A stretch of DNA of 64,000 nucleotides from Pukyongia salina (GTDB lineage: Bacteria; Bacteroidota; Bacteroidia; Flavobacteriales; Flavobacteriaceae), in assembly GCF_002966125.1 (NCBI RefSeq), contig NZ_CP027062.1, forward strand, positions 558,001 to 622,000, read 5' to 3'. Of the stretch, positions 8,744 through 18,015 are shown one piece after another; within the stretch, counting starts at the first letter, position 1, and every line of letters starts with the position of its first letter. The position numbers were made by a program, and so were the translations under genes. The notes below the pieces were generated by a model, which saw only the letters and a program-made list of their open reading frames with translations, did no database searches and was not told where the DNA came from.

Positions 8744-9427
8744 TCAGGGAGTAGAACTTGATACCTGCATTAATTTTCCGTTGTAAAATTGTTCCCCATT
8801 CAAGGCAAATTCCATGATATATTTTGCCATTTGCTTTGCCGTTACCGGGGCTTTATAGCCGGGGAATGCTTCCTGAAGCATTTCTGTTTGAACCGCCCCA
8901 AGAGCGAGAACATTGAAGGAAGGTCCGGTCTCCTTATATTCTTCGGCTAATACCTCAGTCAATGTTATTAAAGCACCTTTACTACTACTGTATGCGGCAA
9001 GTCCTGGAAATTTTGTACTCCCTTGAACACCACCCATACTACTAATATTCACCACATGGCCATCTTTATTCATAAAGGGTAATAAAGCCTGAGTCATAGT
9101 TACTACACCAAATAAATTTACTTCAAAGGACCGTTGGAAATCGTGAGACGTTAGTTTAGCAAAGGGTTTATTCACCAGGTACCCGGAATTATTGATTAGA
9201 ATATCCACTCGTCCCCATTTTGATTCTACAAATTCGGATACTTTTTGAATATCTCCTTTACTCGTAATGTCGCATGGGAAACACCAGCAATTGGAGATCT
9301 CCATCCCGGAAACGGGTACATCATTTCTCGATAAGGCCAGAATATTGTGATCGGTGTTTGCGAGTAATCCTACTAATTCGTAACCAATACCGCGACTAGT
9401 CCCAGTGATAACTATATTTTTCTTCAT
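8744..9427 (-). CDS. Short-chain dehydrogenase/reductase (SDR)
   Basis: A 227-residue classical SDR oxidoreductase. The Rossmann NAD(P) loop is TGTSRGIG at residues 8-15, the structural motif NNSG is near residue 80, the catalytic Ser is in VNISSMGG and the YxxxK pair is in LAAYSSSKGALI near residue 145. There is no targeting signal, so it is cytoplasmic. The substrate cannot be inferred. It lies 3 bp upstream of the SprT-like gene in the same minus-strand run. Confidence 0.88.
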   Translation of the reverse strand: MKKNIVITGTSRGIGYELVGLLANTDHNILALSRNDVPVSGMEISNCWCFPCDITSKGDIQKVSEFVESKWGRVDILINNSGYLVNKPFAKLTSHDFQRSFEVNLFGVVTMTQALLPFMNKDGHVVNISSMGGVQGSTKFPGLAAYSSSKGALITLTEVLAEEYKETGPSFNVLALGAVQTEMLQEAFPGYKAPVTAKQMAKYIMEFALNGEQFYNGKLMQVSSSTP

Positions 9428-9505
9428 TTTCTAAAGATAAACAAATCCCGCACCTTCCTGTATGGAGAATGCGGGACCTGTAGTTTAAATATTCCTTTAC
9501 CCCAA

Positions 9506-11116
9506 CTACACGAACATAGTCACAGGATTTTCTATATACTGTCTTAAGGTTTGCAGGAACTTTGCCCCGGTTGCTCCATCCACCGTTCTATGGTCACAGG
9601 CTAGTGTTACCGTCATCGTATTACCAATTGCAATAGCTCCGTTTTTAACGACAGGTTTTTCTACTATCGCACCTACAGATAGAATTGCCGAATTAGGCTG
9701 ATTGATGATAGAAGTAAATTCCTTGATCCCGAACATTCCCAAATTAGATACTGTAAAAGTACTACCCTGCATCTCGTCTGGAGTTAACTTTTTGTCTCTT
9801 GCTTTACCGGCTAGTTCTTTAACTGCCGCTCCAATTTGCGAGAAGGTCATATTATCGGCAAACTTCAGTACAGGAACTACCAGGCCTTCATCAACTGCTA
9901 CAGCAACGCCTACATGAATATGCTTCGCGATCCTGGTCACTTTATCATCCCATTGCGAATTGACCTGCGGATGTTTACGCAAAGCCATTGCGCAAGCTTT
10001 TACGATCATGTCGTTAAAAGAGATCTTCACATCCGGATTGCTGTTAATAGCAGCTCTGGATGCGATAGCGTTATCCATATCCAATTCAATGGTTAGATAA
10101 TAATGCGGAGCAGTAAACTTTGATTCTCCAAGACGTTTGGCGATCGTCTTACGCATTTGTGAGTTTGTGGTCTCTTCGAAACTTTCCTCTCCCACCGGAA
10201 CATAAGCTGCCACTCCTGCGGCTGTGGGCTGATAATTCTCTATATCACGCTTTACAATTCGGCCATTTTCTCCAGAACCACGTACACTAGACAATGCAAT
10301 ACCTTTCTCCTCTGCTAATTTCTTAGCGAGCGGTGATGCAAAGATTCTACCAGTCGCATTTGCTGATGAAGTCGATTGGCTAACCGCCACAGATTTATTC
10401 TCTTTTGCCGGTTGTTCTTGTGGTTTGGATTCCGGTGCCACAACTTTCTTGGTCTCTTTGGGTGCTTCGGCTGGTTTTGCGGACAGATTTACGGCAGAAA
10501 CGTCCGTTCCAGCAGGACCAATAATTGCCAGTAAGGCATCCACCTTAGCAGTTTCTCCTTCAGCAATACCAATTTTTAGTAAGGTTCCGGAATAGAAAGA
10601 CTCAAATTCCATAGTGGCTTTGTCTGTCTCGATCTCGGCCAATATATCGCCTTCTTCCACCTTATCTCCCTCTTTCTTAAGCCAGCTTGCTACGGTACCT
10701 TCTTCCATAGTATCACTAAGGCGAGGCATCGTAATGATCTCCACACCATCAGGAATTTTAGAATCTTCAGACGAAGCCGATTCTTTGGCAGGTTCTTCCT
10801 TGGTTGCAGCTTCGGTATTTTCTTCAACAGATTTTTCGACTTCTTCGTTACCATTCAGCAATCCAGAAATATCCTCTCCTTCTTCCCCAATAATTGCCAA
10901 TAATTTATCCACTTCGGCAGTTTCTCCTTCAGCAATACCAATATGGAGTAAGGTTCCTTCGTAGAACGACTCGAACTCCATGGTGGCTTTGTCTGTTTCG
11001 ATCTCTGCAAGTATATCACCTTCCTTCACTTTATCTCCTACCTTCTTCAGCCAGCTTGCTACTGTTCCTTCCTCCATGGTGTCGCTAAGGCGCGGCATGG
11101 TTATAATTTCTGCCAT
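9506..11116 (-). CDS. pdhC: Pyruvate dehydrogenase E2 (dihydrolipoamide acetyltransferase)
   Basis: A 536-residue E2 component with two tandem lipoyl domains, each containing EIETDKATMEFESF; the lipoylated Lys are K43 and one near residue 170. Acidic, Ala/Pro/Lys-rich linkers follow. The peripheral-subunit-binding domain (FASPLAKKLAEEKGIALSSV, then GSGENGRIVKRDIE) is near residues 260-300. The C-terminal catalytic domain has the active site CDHRTVDGATGAKFL near the end. It transfers acetyl groups to CoA at the core of the complex. It is 3 bp downstream of the E1-alpha gene, while E1-beta and E3 are not in the window. LipB, needed for its lipoylation, is encoded at 58.8-59.5 kb. Confidence 0.95.
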   Translation of the reverse strand: MAEIITMPRLSDTMEEGTVASWLKKVGDKVKEGDILAEIETDKATMEFESFYEGTLLHIGIAEGETAEVDKLLAIIGEEGEDISGLLNGNEEVEKSVEENTEAATKEEPAKESASSEDSKIPDGVEIITMPRLSDTMEEGTVASWLKKEGDKVEEGDILAEIETDKATMEFESFYSGTLLKIGIAEGETAKVDALLAIIGPAGTDVSAVNLSAKPAEAPKETKKVVAPESKPQEQPAKENKSVAVSQSTSSANATGRIFASPLAKKLAEEKGIALSSVRGSGENGRIVKRDIENYQPTAAGVAAYVPVGEESFEETTNSQMRKTIAKRLGESKFTAPHYYLTIELDMDNAIASRAAINSNPDVKISFNDMIVKACAMALRKHPQVNSQWDDKVTRIAKHIHVGVAVAVDEGLVVPVLKFADNMTFSQIGAAVKELAGKARDKKLTPDEMQGSTFTVSNLGMFGIKEFTSIINQPNSAILSVGAIVEKPVVKNGAIAIGNTMTVTLACDHRTVDGATGAKFLQTLRQYIENPVTMFV

Positions 11117-11119
11117 AGT

Positions 11120-12118
11120 TTATAATTTATGAGGTAAAAAAGGATAATCTTCCTGCTCGTAAACAGTATCGTACATTACATTCTTTTCCGGATATGGCGA
11201 CTCTTCTGCGAATTTTTCGCACTCACTCACCCTATCCTTAACCCGCTGATCTATAACTTTTATTTCGTCTTCGGTCGCCCACTTCTTTTCGTAGATATGG
11301 TGAAGCACATAATCTATTGGGTCTTCTTCTTGTTTTTTCGCAACTTCCTCCTTCGTTCTATAATGTTGCGCATCACTCATGGAGTGTCCGCGATATCGGT
11401 ACGTACGAATCTCAAGGAAGGTTGGTCCATCTCCTCTTCTCGCTCGTGAAATTGCCTCATCCATTTCCTTGGCAACCACTTCTGGTTTCATACCATCTAC
11501 TGGCTTACAAGGCATATCGTAGCCTAATCCAAGTTTATAAATATCTGTATGATTGGCAGTTCGAGCCACGGAAGTTCCCATGGCATAACCGTTGTTCTCT
11601 ACACAAAATACCACTGGTAATTTCCATAGCATCGCGAGATTGAAAGTTTCGTGTAAGGATCCTTGTCTGGTTGCTCCGTCGCCCATGTAAGTTAAGGTAA
11701 CGGCATCTCTTTCGTGATACTTATCGGCGAATGCCAGGCCGGCACCCAAAGGTATTTGACCCCCTACAATACCATGACCTCCATAGAAACGATGTTCTTT
11801 AGAAAAGATGTGCATAGAGCCACCAAGACCCTGAGACGTTCCTGTTCCTTTTCCGTAGAGCTCGGCCATCACCCGTTTGGGATCCACGCCCATTCCTATT
11901 GGCTGCACATGATTACGATAGGCAGTGATCATTCTATCTTTAGTAAGATCCATGGCATGCAGGGCTCCGGCTAAAACGGCTTCCTGTCCATTGTACAAAT
12001 GGAGGAATCCTCTCACTTTTTGATTTATATATACCTGTGCTAGTTTGTCTTCAAACTTGCGCCAGAAGAGCATATCCTCATACCACTGAAGATAAGTTTG
12101 TTTCGTAATTTTTTTCAT
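11120..12118 (-). CDS. pdhA: Pyruvate dehydrogenase E1 component, alpha subunit
   Basis: A 332-residue thiamine-diphosphate-dependent E1-alpha. The ThDP motif starts TYMGDGATRQGSLHETFN and ends VENNGYAMGTS. The active-site region GHGIVGGQIPLGAGLAFA and the phosphorylation-loop-like segment YRYRGHSMSDAQHYRTKEEV are all present. It decarboxylates pyruvate and passes the hydroxyethyl group to lipoyl-E2. The next gene downstream is E2, and no E1-beta gene lies between or beside them. The order E1-alpha to E2 with a separate E1-beta is known in Flavobacteriia. Confidence 0.95.
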   Translation of the reverse strand: MKKITKQTYLQWYEDMLFWRKFEDKLAQVYINQKVRGFLHLYNGQEAVLAGALHAMDLTKDRMITAYRNHVQPIGMGVDPKRVMAELYGKGTGTSQGLGGSMHIFSKEHRFYGGHGIVGGQIPLGAGLAFADKYHERDAVTLTYMGDGATRQGSLHETFNLAMLWKLPVVFCVENNGYAMGTSVARTANHTDIYKLGLGYDMPCKPVDGMKPEVVAKEMDEAISRARRGDGPTFLEIRTYRYRGHSMSDAQHYRTKEEVAKKQEEDPIDYVLHHIYEKKWATEDEIKVIDQRVKDRVSECEKFAEESPYPEKNVMYDTVYEQEDYPFLPHKL

Positions 12119-12256
12119 TTACTGAAGTATGCTTATACCAAATTCCAGATCCGATATAAATTTCGCGAATAACAAAAATACTATATTCTGAAGGACTAGA
12201 AAAAACCAAATGATTAAAAAAAAAACGAAAACGATTTAGTTAAGAATCCCGAGTTC

Positions 12257-12742
12257 TTATTCAAGGAACGAACTATCGAATACAAGGGGTAAAAGATCTC
12301 TCACCGAGGCTGCTTTAACTACCTTTCCTGTCTCTCCCATAAAATAAATAGCAATAGGGTTGTCTTGCTTTACTTCATATTCTGCCAAAGCTTGCCTGCA
12401 GGCACCACAAGGCGGTGTTGGTTTGTTTATTTCCTTCTGAAGGGACCTAACGGTAAGAGCGAGACTATTAATACTTTCGTTCGGGTAATTAGACCCCGCA
12501 TGGAAAACAGCTACTCTTTCGGCACACAAACCCGAAGGAAATGCCGCGTTCTCCTGGTTGTTCCCGGTTATGATCTGGCCCGATTTCAATTCGAGCGCAG
12601 CGCCCACCATAAAACGCGAATAAGGCGCATAAGCATTGTCTCTTGCCTGCTGCGCCTTATTCATTAATTTTTGGATGCTATCCGGTAGCTCCGCGATCGA
12701 CTCGTAGATCTCCAGATATGTCTCCAGTTTATGTTTTTTCAA
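12257..12742 (-). CDS. cdd: Cytidine deaminase
   Basis: A 161-residue zinc-dependent deaminase converting cytidine or deoxycytidine to uridine. Motifs are NAYAPYSRFMVGAALE for substrate binding, NAAFPSGLCAERVAVF with the CAE zinc ligand and catalytic Glu, and PPCGACRQALAEY with the two zinc Cys. I chose a TTG start at 12742, which gives the normal MKKHKLETYLEIYE-type N terminus and lies 4 bp after the porV stop. The longer reading from 12808 would add 22 residues out of family register and overlap porV. It probably trails the porU-porV transcript. Confidence 0.9.
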   Translation of the reverse strand: MKKHKLETYLEIYESIAELPDSIQKLMNKAQQARDNAYAPYSRFMVGAALELKSGQIITGNNQENAAFPSGLCAERVAVFHAGSNYPNESINSLALTVRSLQKEINKPTPPCGACRQALAEYEVKQDNPIAIYFMGETGKVVKAASVRDLLPLVFDSSFLE

Positions 12743-12746
12743 TGTT

Positions 12747-13907
12747 CTAGTATTCGTCGTACTCGTCCCCAAAGTTGAAGGTAAGTCCAAAACGAAGTGT
12801 CCCTTCAAGCGGGCTTCTCACTTTCGAAGTTGAGAATAAATATGAGATATCAATATTTATAGCTGTATACCTGAATCCGGCTCCTAATGACAAGAACTTT
12901 CTGGATCCCTTCAGGTCACTTTCATTGAAATAACCTGTACGAAATGCAAATACATCCTGATACCAGTATTCCGCTCCCAGAGCCCAGGTAAATTCTTTTA
13001 ATTCTTCAGAGAATCCATCAGGTGCATCTCCAAACGATTTAAACATCCCGGAGAAGAAACTAATAGCTTCGTACTCTTCGTCATCCTCTGCATCAATGTC
13101 TCCATCACCGTCGAAATCCTGAGGTGTAGGAACCAGTAATTTATTTACTTCTACGTTAAGACCCACTTTGTTATAAGGGTCCAGGATGAAATCGAATCCT
13201 CCACCCAATGCCAGATTGGTAGGAAGGTTGTTTTCCTGCCCAACTTCATCATACTTGATCTTTGGACCTATGTTCGAAATATTGAATCCAGCTCTCCATC
13301 TACCATCGAAATCGTTATACGCGATCTCTTCACTCTGATAAAAACCGGCAATATCTACAGCAAATGAACTAGCTGCTGAAGCATCCTCGCTGGCCGCCTG
13401 AATCTTCAGGTCTGAGCGTAGGTATCTACCGGCAACCGCCATCGAGAATCGCTCACTTAGACGAAGTGCATAAGATACATCGAAGGTAAATTCATTTGGA
13501 CTCTGGATAAGAGGATCCTGCTCGATGGTTTCGCGCAGTTCGATATCTCCAAGACTGAAATATCTCAAACTCGCTCCAATGGCACTTCGCTCGTTTATCC
13601 TGTTGTAATATGTTAGATTTCCAAGGAATATATCGTTTACTAACTGACTTAAATATGGCGTATACGTAATACCAACACCCTGCTTTGAGATCGCAAATGC
13701 GTATTTGGCAGGATTCCACTGTTGAGAAAAGGCGTCTGCAGAAGTAGCAACACCTATATCCCCCATACCTGCGGCACGTGCGTCAGCAGCAATTAAAACG
13801 AATGGAACAGCGGTGGTAATTACTCGCTGATTCGCAGTGGAATTGTCCTGAGCAACTGCCTGAAATACAAATAGACAAATGAATATTGGGATAAAAATTT
13901 TCTTCAT
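12747..13907 (-). CDS. porV: T9SS outer membrane protein PorV (LptO)
   Basis: A 386-residue outer-membrane beta-barrel with a signal peptide (first 19 residues, ending VAQ) and the PorV-typical N terminus ITTAVPFVLIAADARAAGMG after about residue 30. Alternating strand patterns run to the terminal RFGLTFNFGDEYDEY. PorV is the shuttle and attachment-complex protein that delivers T9SS substrates to PorU at the cell surface. It lies 34 bp downstream of porU. The acidic loop FDGDGDIDAEDDEEYE is an odd calcium-like insert near residues 265-280. Confidence 0.93.
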   Translation of the reverse strand: MKKIFIPIFICLFVFQAVAQDNSTANQRVITTAVPFVLIAADARAAGMGDIGVATSADAFSQQWNPAKYAFAISKQGVGITYTPYLSQLVNDIFLGNLTYYNRINERSAIGASLRYFSLGDIELRETIEQDPLIQSPNEFTFDVSYALRLSERFSMAVAGRYLRSDLKIQAASEDASAASSFAVDIAGFYQSEEIAYNDFDGRWRAGFNISNIGPKIKYDEVGQENNLPTNLALGGGFDFILDPYNKVGLNVEVNKLLVPTPQDFDGDGDIDAEDDEEYEAISFFSGMFKSFGDAPDGFSEELKEFTWALGAEYWYQDVFAFRTGYFNESDLKGSRKFLSLGAGFRYTAINIDISYLFSTSKVRSPLEGTLRFGLTFNFGDEYDEY

Positions 13908-13941
13908 GAGGTTCTAATTTTCGACAAATATAGTTTAAATT

Positions 13942-16900
13942 TTATAGGATAACCAGTTTTTCAAATTTTTCAATTTGCTGGTTAGTTAACGTAGATTTTA
14001 CCGTAAGCTTGTATACATAGACGCCTTTTCCAATTTTATCTCCAAAATCATCCAGGCCGTCCCAGACTATATCTCTGGAGAGGAATCCATCGGTATTTAC
14101 AATCTGATTTTTAGTCCAAACCACCTTCCCGGTCACAGTAAATACCTGCACCTGTACTTCAAGTGGTTCGAAAGGTCTGTTATGGTTAAACCAGAATTCG
14201 GTATAGTTTACAAATGGATTTGGGTAATTAAGTACCCGGGTCACTTCCAGTTCGTCATTACCCGCCACTACAAATTGAATGTCCATTGTAGACGAATTAT
14301 TGTACACATCCCAGGCTTTCAAAGTTAAGGTGTGTAAACCTTTTTCGAGATCCCTTAACTTATAGGTGGCCTTACCTTTTGTAAAGTCATCCACCTCCGC
14401 CTGATAGTATTCATTCAGGACAAATGGGTTGGCCTCATCTCCATCTATAATGGCTGTAATATCATGACCAATTCCACTAGCAGTATTGATACCATTCTCA
14501 TCCTCGAGTTTGGCAATAAGTATGGGTTCATTGTTTGTAATTCCACCGGAAACAAAACTCTCATCATTCATAAAGAGACTTATAAGTGGCCCTTCATTAT
14601 CCTCCGGCGCATTTTCGTTAAGCCCGCCTACCCTCAGCCGAAGATCATAACCTGTCTGATCTTCCAGTTGTTCATTTCGCTGGGCATATAGACTTACCCT
14701 TCCCGTATCTACCGGGATCTGTATATCCCTGGGAACAACAAACTCGAATTCGAAGGTCCCGTTAGTCACCGTAGCCTGGCCATTGAACAAGATCTCGCCA
14801 AGGGTAATGAAATCCATGATAATTAACGGTCCCGGGTCGCCATTGGGTAAAATTTCTCTTGTTCCATCATTCCCCAGGGTCTGCCGCTCAACATTTTTGT
14901 CGTATACCTTTCCTTCGAGTACACCATTATAATTACTCAGTAAATTTCCGGCTTCGTCCACTACTTCTCCCCCAAGTCGCACCCTGCTCAATGCCTGTAA
15001 CGTATCGGTAGATTGCTCTATAGGTACTCCATTAAGAGTGGTAAGTCTTACTTTTTGCTTCGGAAATGCAAGGTGCATAGCGGGATCACCTACATAGAAC
15101 ACAACGTATCTGTCGATTCTGGGCAGCAGGTTACGAGCAAGTCGTAGCGCTTCTGCAGGTGGATTTATATTATTGGTTCCGAAACCAAATAACTCCGGAG
15201 CCAATTGTATATTGTATTCTACACCGGTACCTACTGTTATGGACCGGGTGGTAGTAATAAGGGCTATAGCACCGCCGTTTCGGTTCCAATAAGTAAGTTC
15301 CCCGGCTGTTATACGCAATGGATTATCGAATTTCGTGAATTCGCATGTAACGGTAATCACGCATGGGTACTTTCCTTTATTCTGAAGTTCGATTGCCTGG
15401 TCCTTTGTAAAAACAAACTCCTTAGCCAGACCATCTTCCCCGCCATGTCCAAAGTAATTCACCACCAGGGCCCCAACTTCCAATGCATTACTCACCGCTT
15501 CGTTAACTTCGGGATAGCGATTTCCACCAGCTGATGTCTGCTGCTGATAAGAATCCATATGAATCTTCTTCACATTGATGAAGGGTTTTTCGGCCGAGAT
15601 ATCATCTCCTAGTTCGTCCAGATCGAATTGTAATCTTGAATCACCCCGATCATCGGCATCATCGGATACTAGTACAAAATTGTTCCTCCAGTTCCCGTAA
15701 GAACCTTTTGAATCGTACTCAATGATCTTATCAACAAGGGAATTGGCCAGCGATACGTTGTCTGCAAGGATACGGCCGGTAGCGATATCAGACATATCCG
15801 TTAAGGCCATCGTGCCATCCTCCGGATCCATCATAGCGTAATATTCGTCGCTCATATAAGATCTGAAGGTACTTACCTGATTTTGCCTGTCGTATATATG
15901 ATAAACCGGTACTATATTGGTGTTGTTTGAAAGTCGGTCCTTATAGTCTACAGACGCATCCCCAAAGAGACACAAATACTTTACCCGTTTATCGGGTGAA
16001 GACGCGTTGTCATATACATACTTTACCATGTTTCTAATCGCTGAGATATCTTGCTGCCCAGAACTAAACTCTTCGTATATCTTGTCCAGCGGGATCACTT
16101 TTACATTCAACCCGTCACTATCTGCTCGATACCTGGCAAGGCGTAAGGCAGGTTGTAGTAAAAACGATGGTGTTACTATAATATAGTCTACATCCTTGAA
16201 ATTCCCCGATTCGTCCCTAAAGATGGTTCCTTTAATATCCTGGTTAAGTACTACAGATTGTGCTGCCTGTACCGGTGTGAAATAATCGGCAGGATTAATA
16301 GCGACATATTCCCGCACCACACCCATAGAAGCCTTGAAGCTGAATGTAGAATTACCTCCTTCGTTCACTTTGCCAGTGATATTGCCTTTCTCTGTTACAT
16401 CCCAAACCTGAGAGAAAGCACCTGCATTCGCTATTTGATATTCACCCACTCCGTTCAAGGTAGCAGCATCGTTATAGCGAAAAGACAACTGCTGTCCGGT
16501 ACCGTTAAGTTGCCGTAGAGCTCCAATTCGGATATAATCCAGGTAACCGATACTTGCCGGATTTCCTGCGTTATTATAGGTAAGATCTACTTTCACAGTT
16601 TCTCCACTGGCAGGGAATGTTGAAACAAGTTCACGCAGGTCCAGTAATTTTGGGTCCATGATTGGCGAAAAGATCAGAGGATTTGTACTTGTGCCGTTAA
16701 TAGATATAGCCATTGAGGTGGCAATGTCACTTGCGGAGGCCACCTTGATATCAACTTCCATCTCCGATCCCGGCACTATATTCGGGAAGTTGAATTCGAA
16801 ACTCTGTTCATTTTCAATATCGAATCGGTTCCCAAACCATTTTCTTCCAACCAATGCGGGTGAAATATCATCTTCTTCATGAAACTGGTAGTCGTTAAAG

Positions 16901-17805
16901 CTGCTTATCGTTATTGTAGGATTTCCCGAAGGCTCAATCATGGGTTGTACTCTAAGCCCGGGTTCTCCTCCAGCGGTTATATAATAGTAAGTTTCATCGC
17001 TGTATGGGTTGATGTTGGTGGGGTTTTCTGAATTAAACCCAGCTGTTTTTCCATAGAACAGGATAAAATCCCCCGAATCGAAGCTTCCATCTTCTTCTCC
17101 TATCACCTGAATAGCATTTTGAGGAAGATCATACTCGGTATTTTCGGCATTCAGTTCGGGTAAAGGATCTCCTCCATGACCATATATCTTTAATGTCCTG
17201 GGGTCGATACCATCTGTATTCATTCCTATATTATCAAGGAAGGATTTATCTACCCTGTGTATTCCTGTTTTTTCTATTCGGAATTTATACCATGAGCCGG
17301 AAGCCAGCACCGAATTGGTAATTGGAATTCTTTTACTACCTCCTTGATTAGTGCGATAGGAGTAATTTATGGTAAAGGATTCGATCTTCCGTAAGGTTCC
17401 ATTTTCACTTATCACAGGTACAATAGTGAAGGCAGTATATAATTTATCCCTGGAGTAAGTACTGTTGAAGGTAAAGGATAATTTGCCGGGAAGGACAGAT
17501 CTATCGATGCGAGACAATTCGTCGGCGGTTAATGATCCGTATTTAATCCCAGTCACCCTGATCGAGTTAGGGTTCACCGGCCTGGTATCTTCCCAAATCT
17601 GCGAGTACATCACCCATTCTCCCTCCAGTTCCAAGGTTTGGGATTCGTTTTTATTCTTCTGAAGATTAGAAAATTGAGTATTGGTATTAAAGGTCGTTTG
17701 GTTGGTATTCTTTTCACCCCAATCTATTTTGATGGTTTTGGATTGTCCAAATAGCATAACCGGAAGGGTACACAGAATACAAAGGAGTACTACTTTTCTC
17801 ATCAT
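13942..17805 (-). CDS. porU: T9SS C-terminal signal peptidase PorU
   Basis: A 1287-residue gingipain-family (C25) cysteine peptidase that removes T9SS sorting domains at the outer surface. A signal peptide occupies residues 1-20. The peptidase domain runs from about residue 540 to 920, with the catalytic His in VVNYFGHGGEDG (H787) and the catalytic Cys in VITVTCEF (C821). The C terminus carries its own FlgD-like/CTD sequence (NYPNPFVNYTEFWFNHNRPF, then GKGVYVYKLTV), as known for PorU, which is retained rather than cleaved. Its gene precedes porV and diverges from gldJ, the standard Flavobacteriia arrangement. Confidence 0.95.
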   Translation of the reverse strand: MMRKVVLLCILCTLPVMLFGQSKTIKIDWGEKNTNQTTFNTNTQFSNLQKNKNESQTLELEGEWVMYSQIWEDTRPVNPNSIRVTGIKYGSLTADELSRIDRSVLPGKLSFTFNSTYSRDKLYTAFTIVPVISENGTLRKIESFTINYSYRTNQGGSKRIPITNSVLASGSWYKFRIEKTGIHRVDKSFLDNIGMNTDGIDPRTLKIYGHGGDPLPELNAENTEYDLPQNAIQVIGEEDGSFDSGDFILFYGKTAGFNSENPTNINPYSDETYYYITAGGEPGLRVQPMIEPSGNPTITISSFNDYQFHEEDDISPALVGRKWFGNRFDIENEQSFEFNFPNIVPGSEMEVDIKVASASDIATSMAISINGTSTNPLIFSPIMDPKLLDLRELVSTFPASGETVKVDLTYNNAGNPASIGYLDYIRIGALRQLNGTGQQLSFRYNDAATLNGVGEYQIANAGAFSQVWDVTEKGNITGKVNEGGNSTFSFKASMGVVREYVAINPADYFTPVQAAQSVVLNQDIKGTIFRDESGNFKDVDYIIVTPSFLLQPALRLARYRADSDGLNVKVIPLDKIYEEFSSGQQDISAIRNMVKYVYDNASSPDKRVKYLCLFGDASVDYKDRLSNNTNIVPVYHIYDRQNQVSTFRSYMSDEYYAMMDPEDGTMALTDMSDIATGRILADNVSLANSLVDKIIEYDSKGSYGNWRNNFVLVSDDADDRGDSRLQFDLDELGDDISAEKPFINVKKIHMDSYQQQTSAGGNRYPEVNEAVSNALEVGALVVNYFGHGGEDGLAKEFVFTKDQAIELQNKGKYPCVITVTCEFTKFDNPLRITAGELTYWNRNGGAIALITTTRSITVGTGVEYNIQLAPELFGFGTNNINPPAEALRLARNLLPRIDRYVVFYVGDPAMHLAFPKQKVRLTTLNGVPIEQSTDTLQALSRVRLGGEVVDEAGNLLSNYNGVLEGKVYDKNVERQTLGNDGTREILPNGDPGPLIIMDFITLGEILFNGQATVTNGTFEFEFVVPRDIQIPVDTGRVSLYAQRNEQLEDQTGYDLRLRVGGLNENAPEDNEGPLISLFMNDESFVSGGITNNEPILIAKLEDENGINTASGIGHDITAIIDGDEANPFVLNEYYQAEVDDFTKGKATYKLRDLEKGLHTLTLKAWDVYNNSSTMDIQFVVAGNDELEVTRVLNYPNPFVNYTEFWFNHNRPFEPLEVQVQVFTVTGKVVWTKNQIVNTDGFLSRDIVWDGLDDFGDKIGKGVYVYKLTVKSTLTNQQIEKFEKLVIL

Positions 17806-17819
17806 AACAATTAACGTGC

Positions 17820-17852
17820 TAAATATACGCTTAGTATGAAAGAGGAATCAAA
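17820..17852 (-). promoter_or_regulatory. Putative promoter of porU-porV-cdd
   Basis: Read on the minus strand: TTTG at 17852-17849, a 21-bp spacer, then TATATTTA at 17827-17820. This fits the Bacteroidota housekeeping pattern TTTG-N19-21-TAnnTTTG with one mismatch. It ends about 15 bp before the porU ATG. Confidence 0.5.
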
Positions 17853-17958
17853 GATTTTTCGAAAAAAGTCCAGATGTAATAAAATCAAATCTTTAGCGTT
17901 ACCATTGAGGTCGGTATTGCTACCAGGCCCTTACGCTTTATTAATATTTAAAATAATA

Positions 17959-17988
17959 TTGCACTTTTATCGTTAATTACTATATTGC
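17959..17988 (+). promoter_or_regulatory. Putative promoter of gldJ
   Basis: TTG at 17959-17961, a 19-bp spacer, and TATATTGC at 17981-17988, followed by the gldJ ATG at 18016. The -7 element matches TAnnTTTG only partly. Confidence 0.4.
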
Positions 17989-18015
17989 GAACCCAATTTT
18001 TTCATATTTGAAACT

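Noticed and set aside
12743-12808. 22-codon N-terminal extension of cytidine deaminase
   Set aside because: It overlaps the porV coding end and precedes the normal N terminus; the TTG at 12742 fits the family and the gene spacing better.
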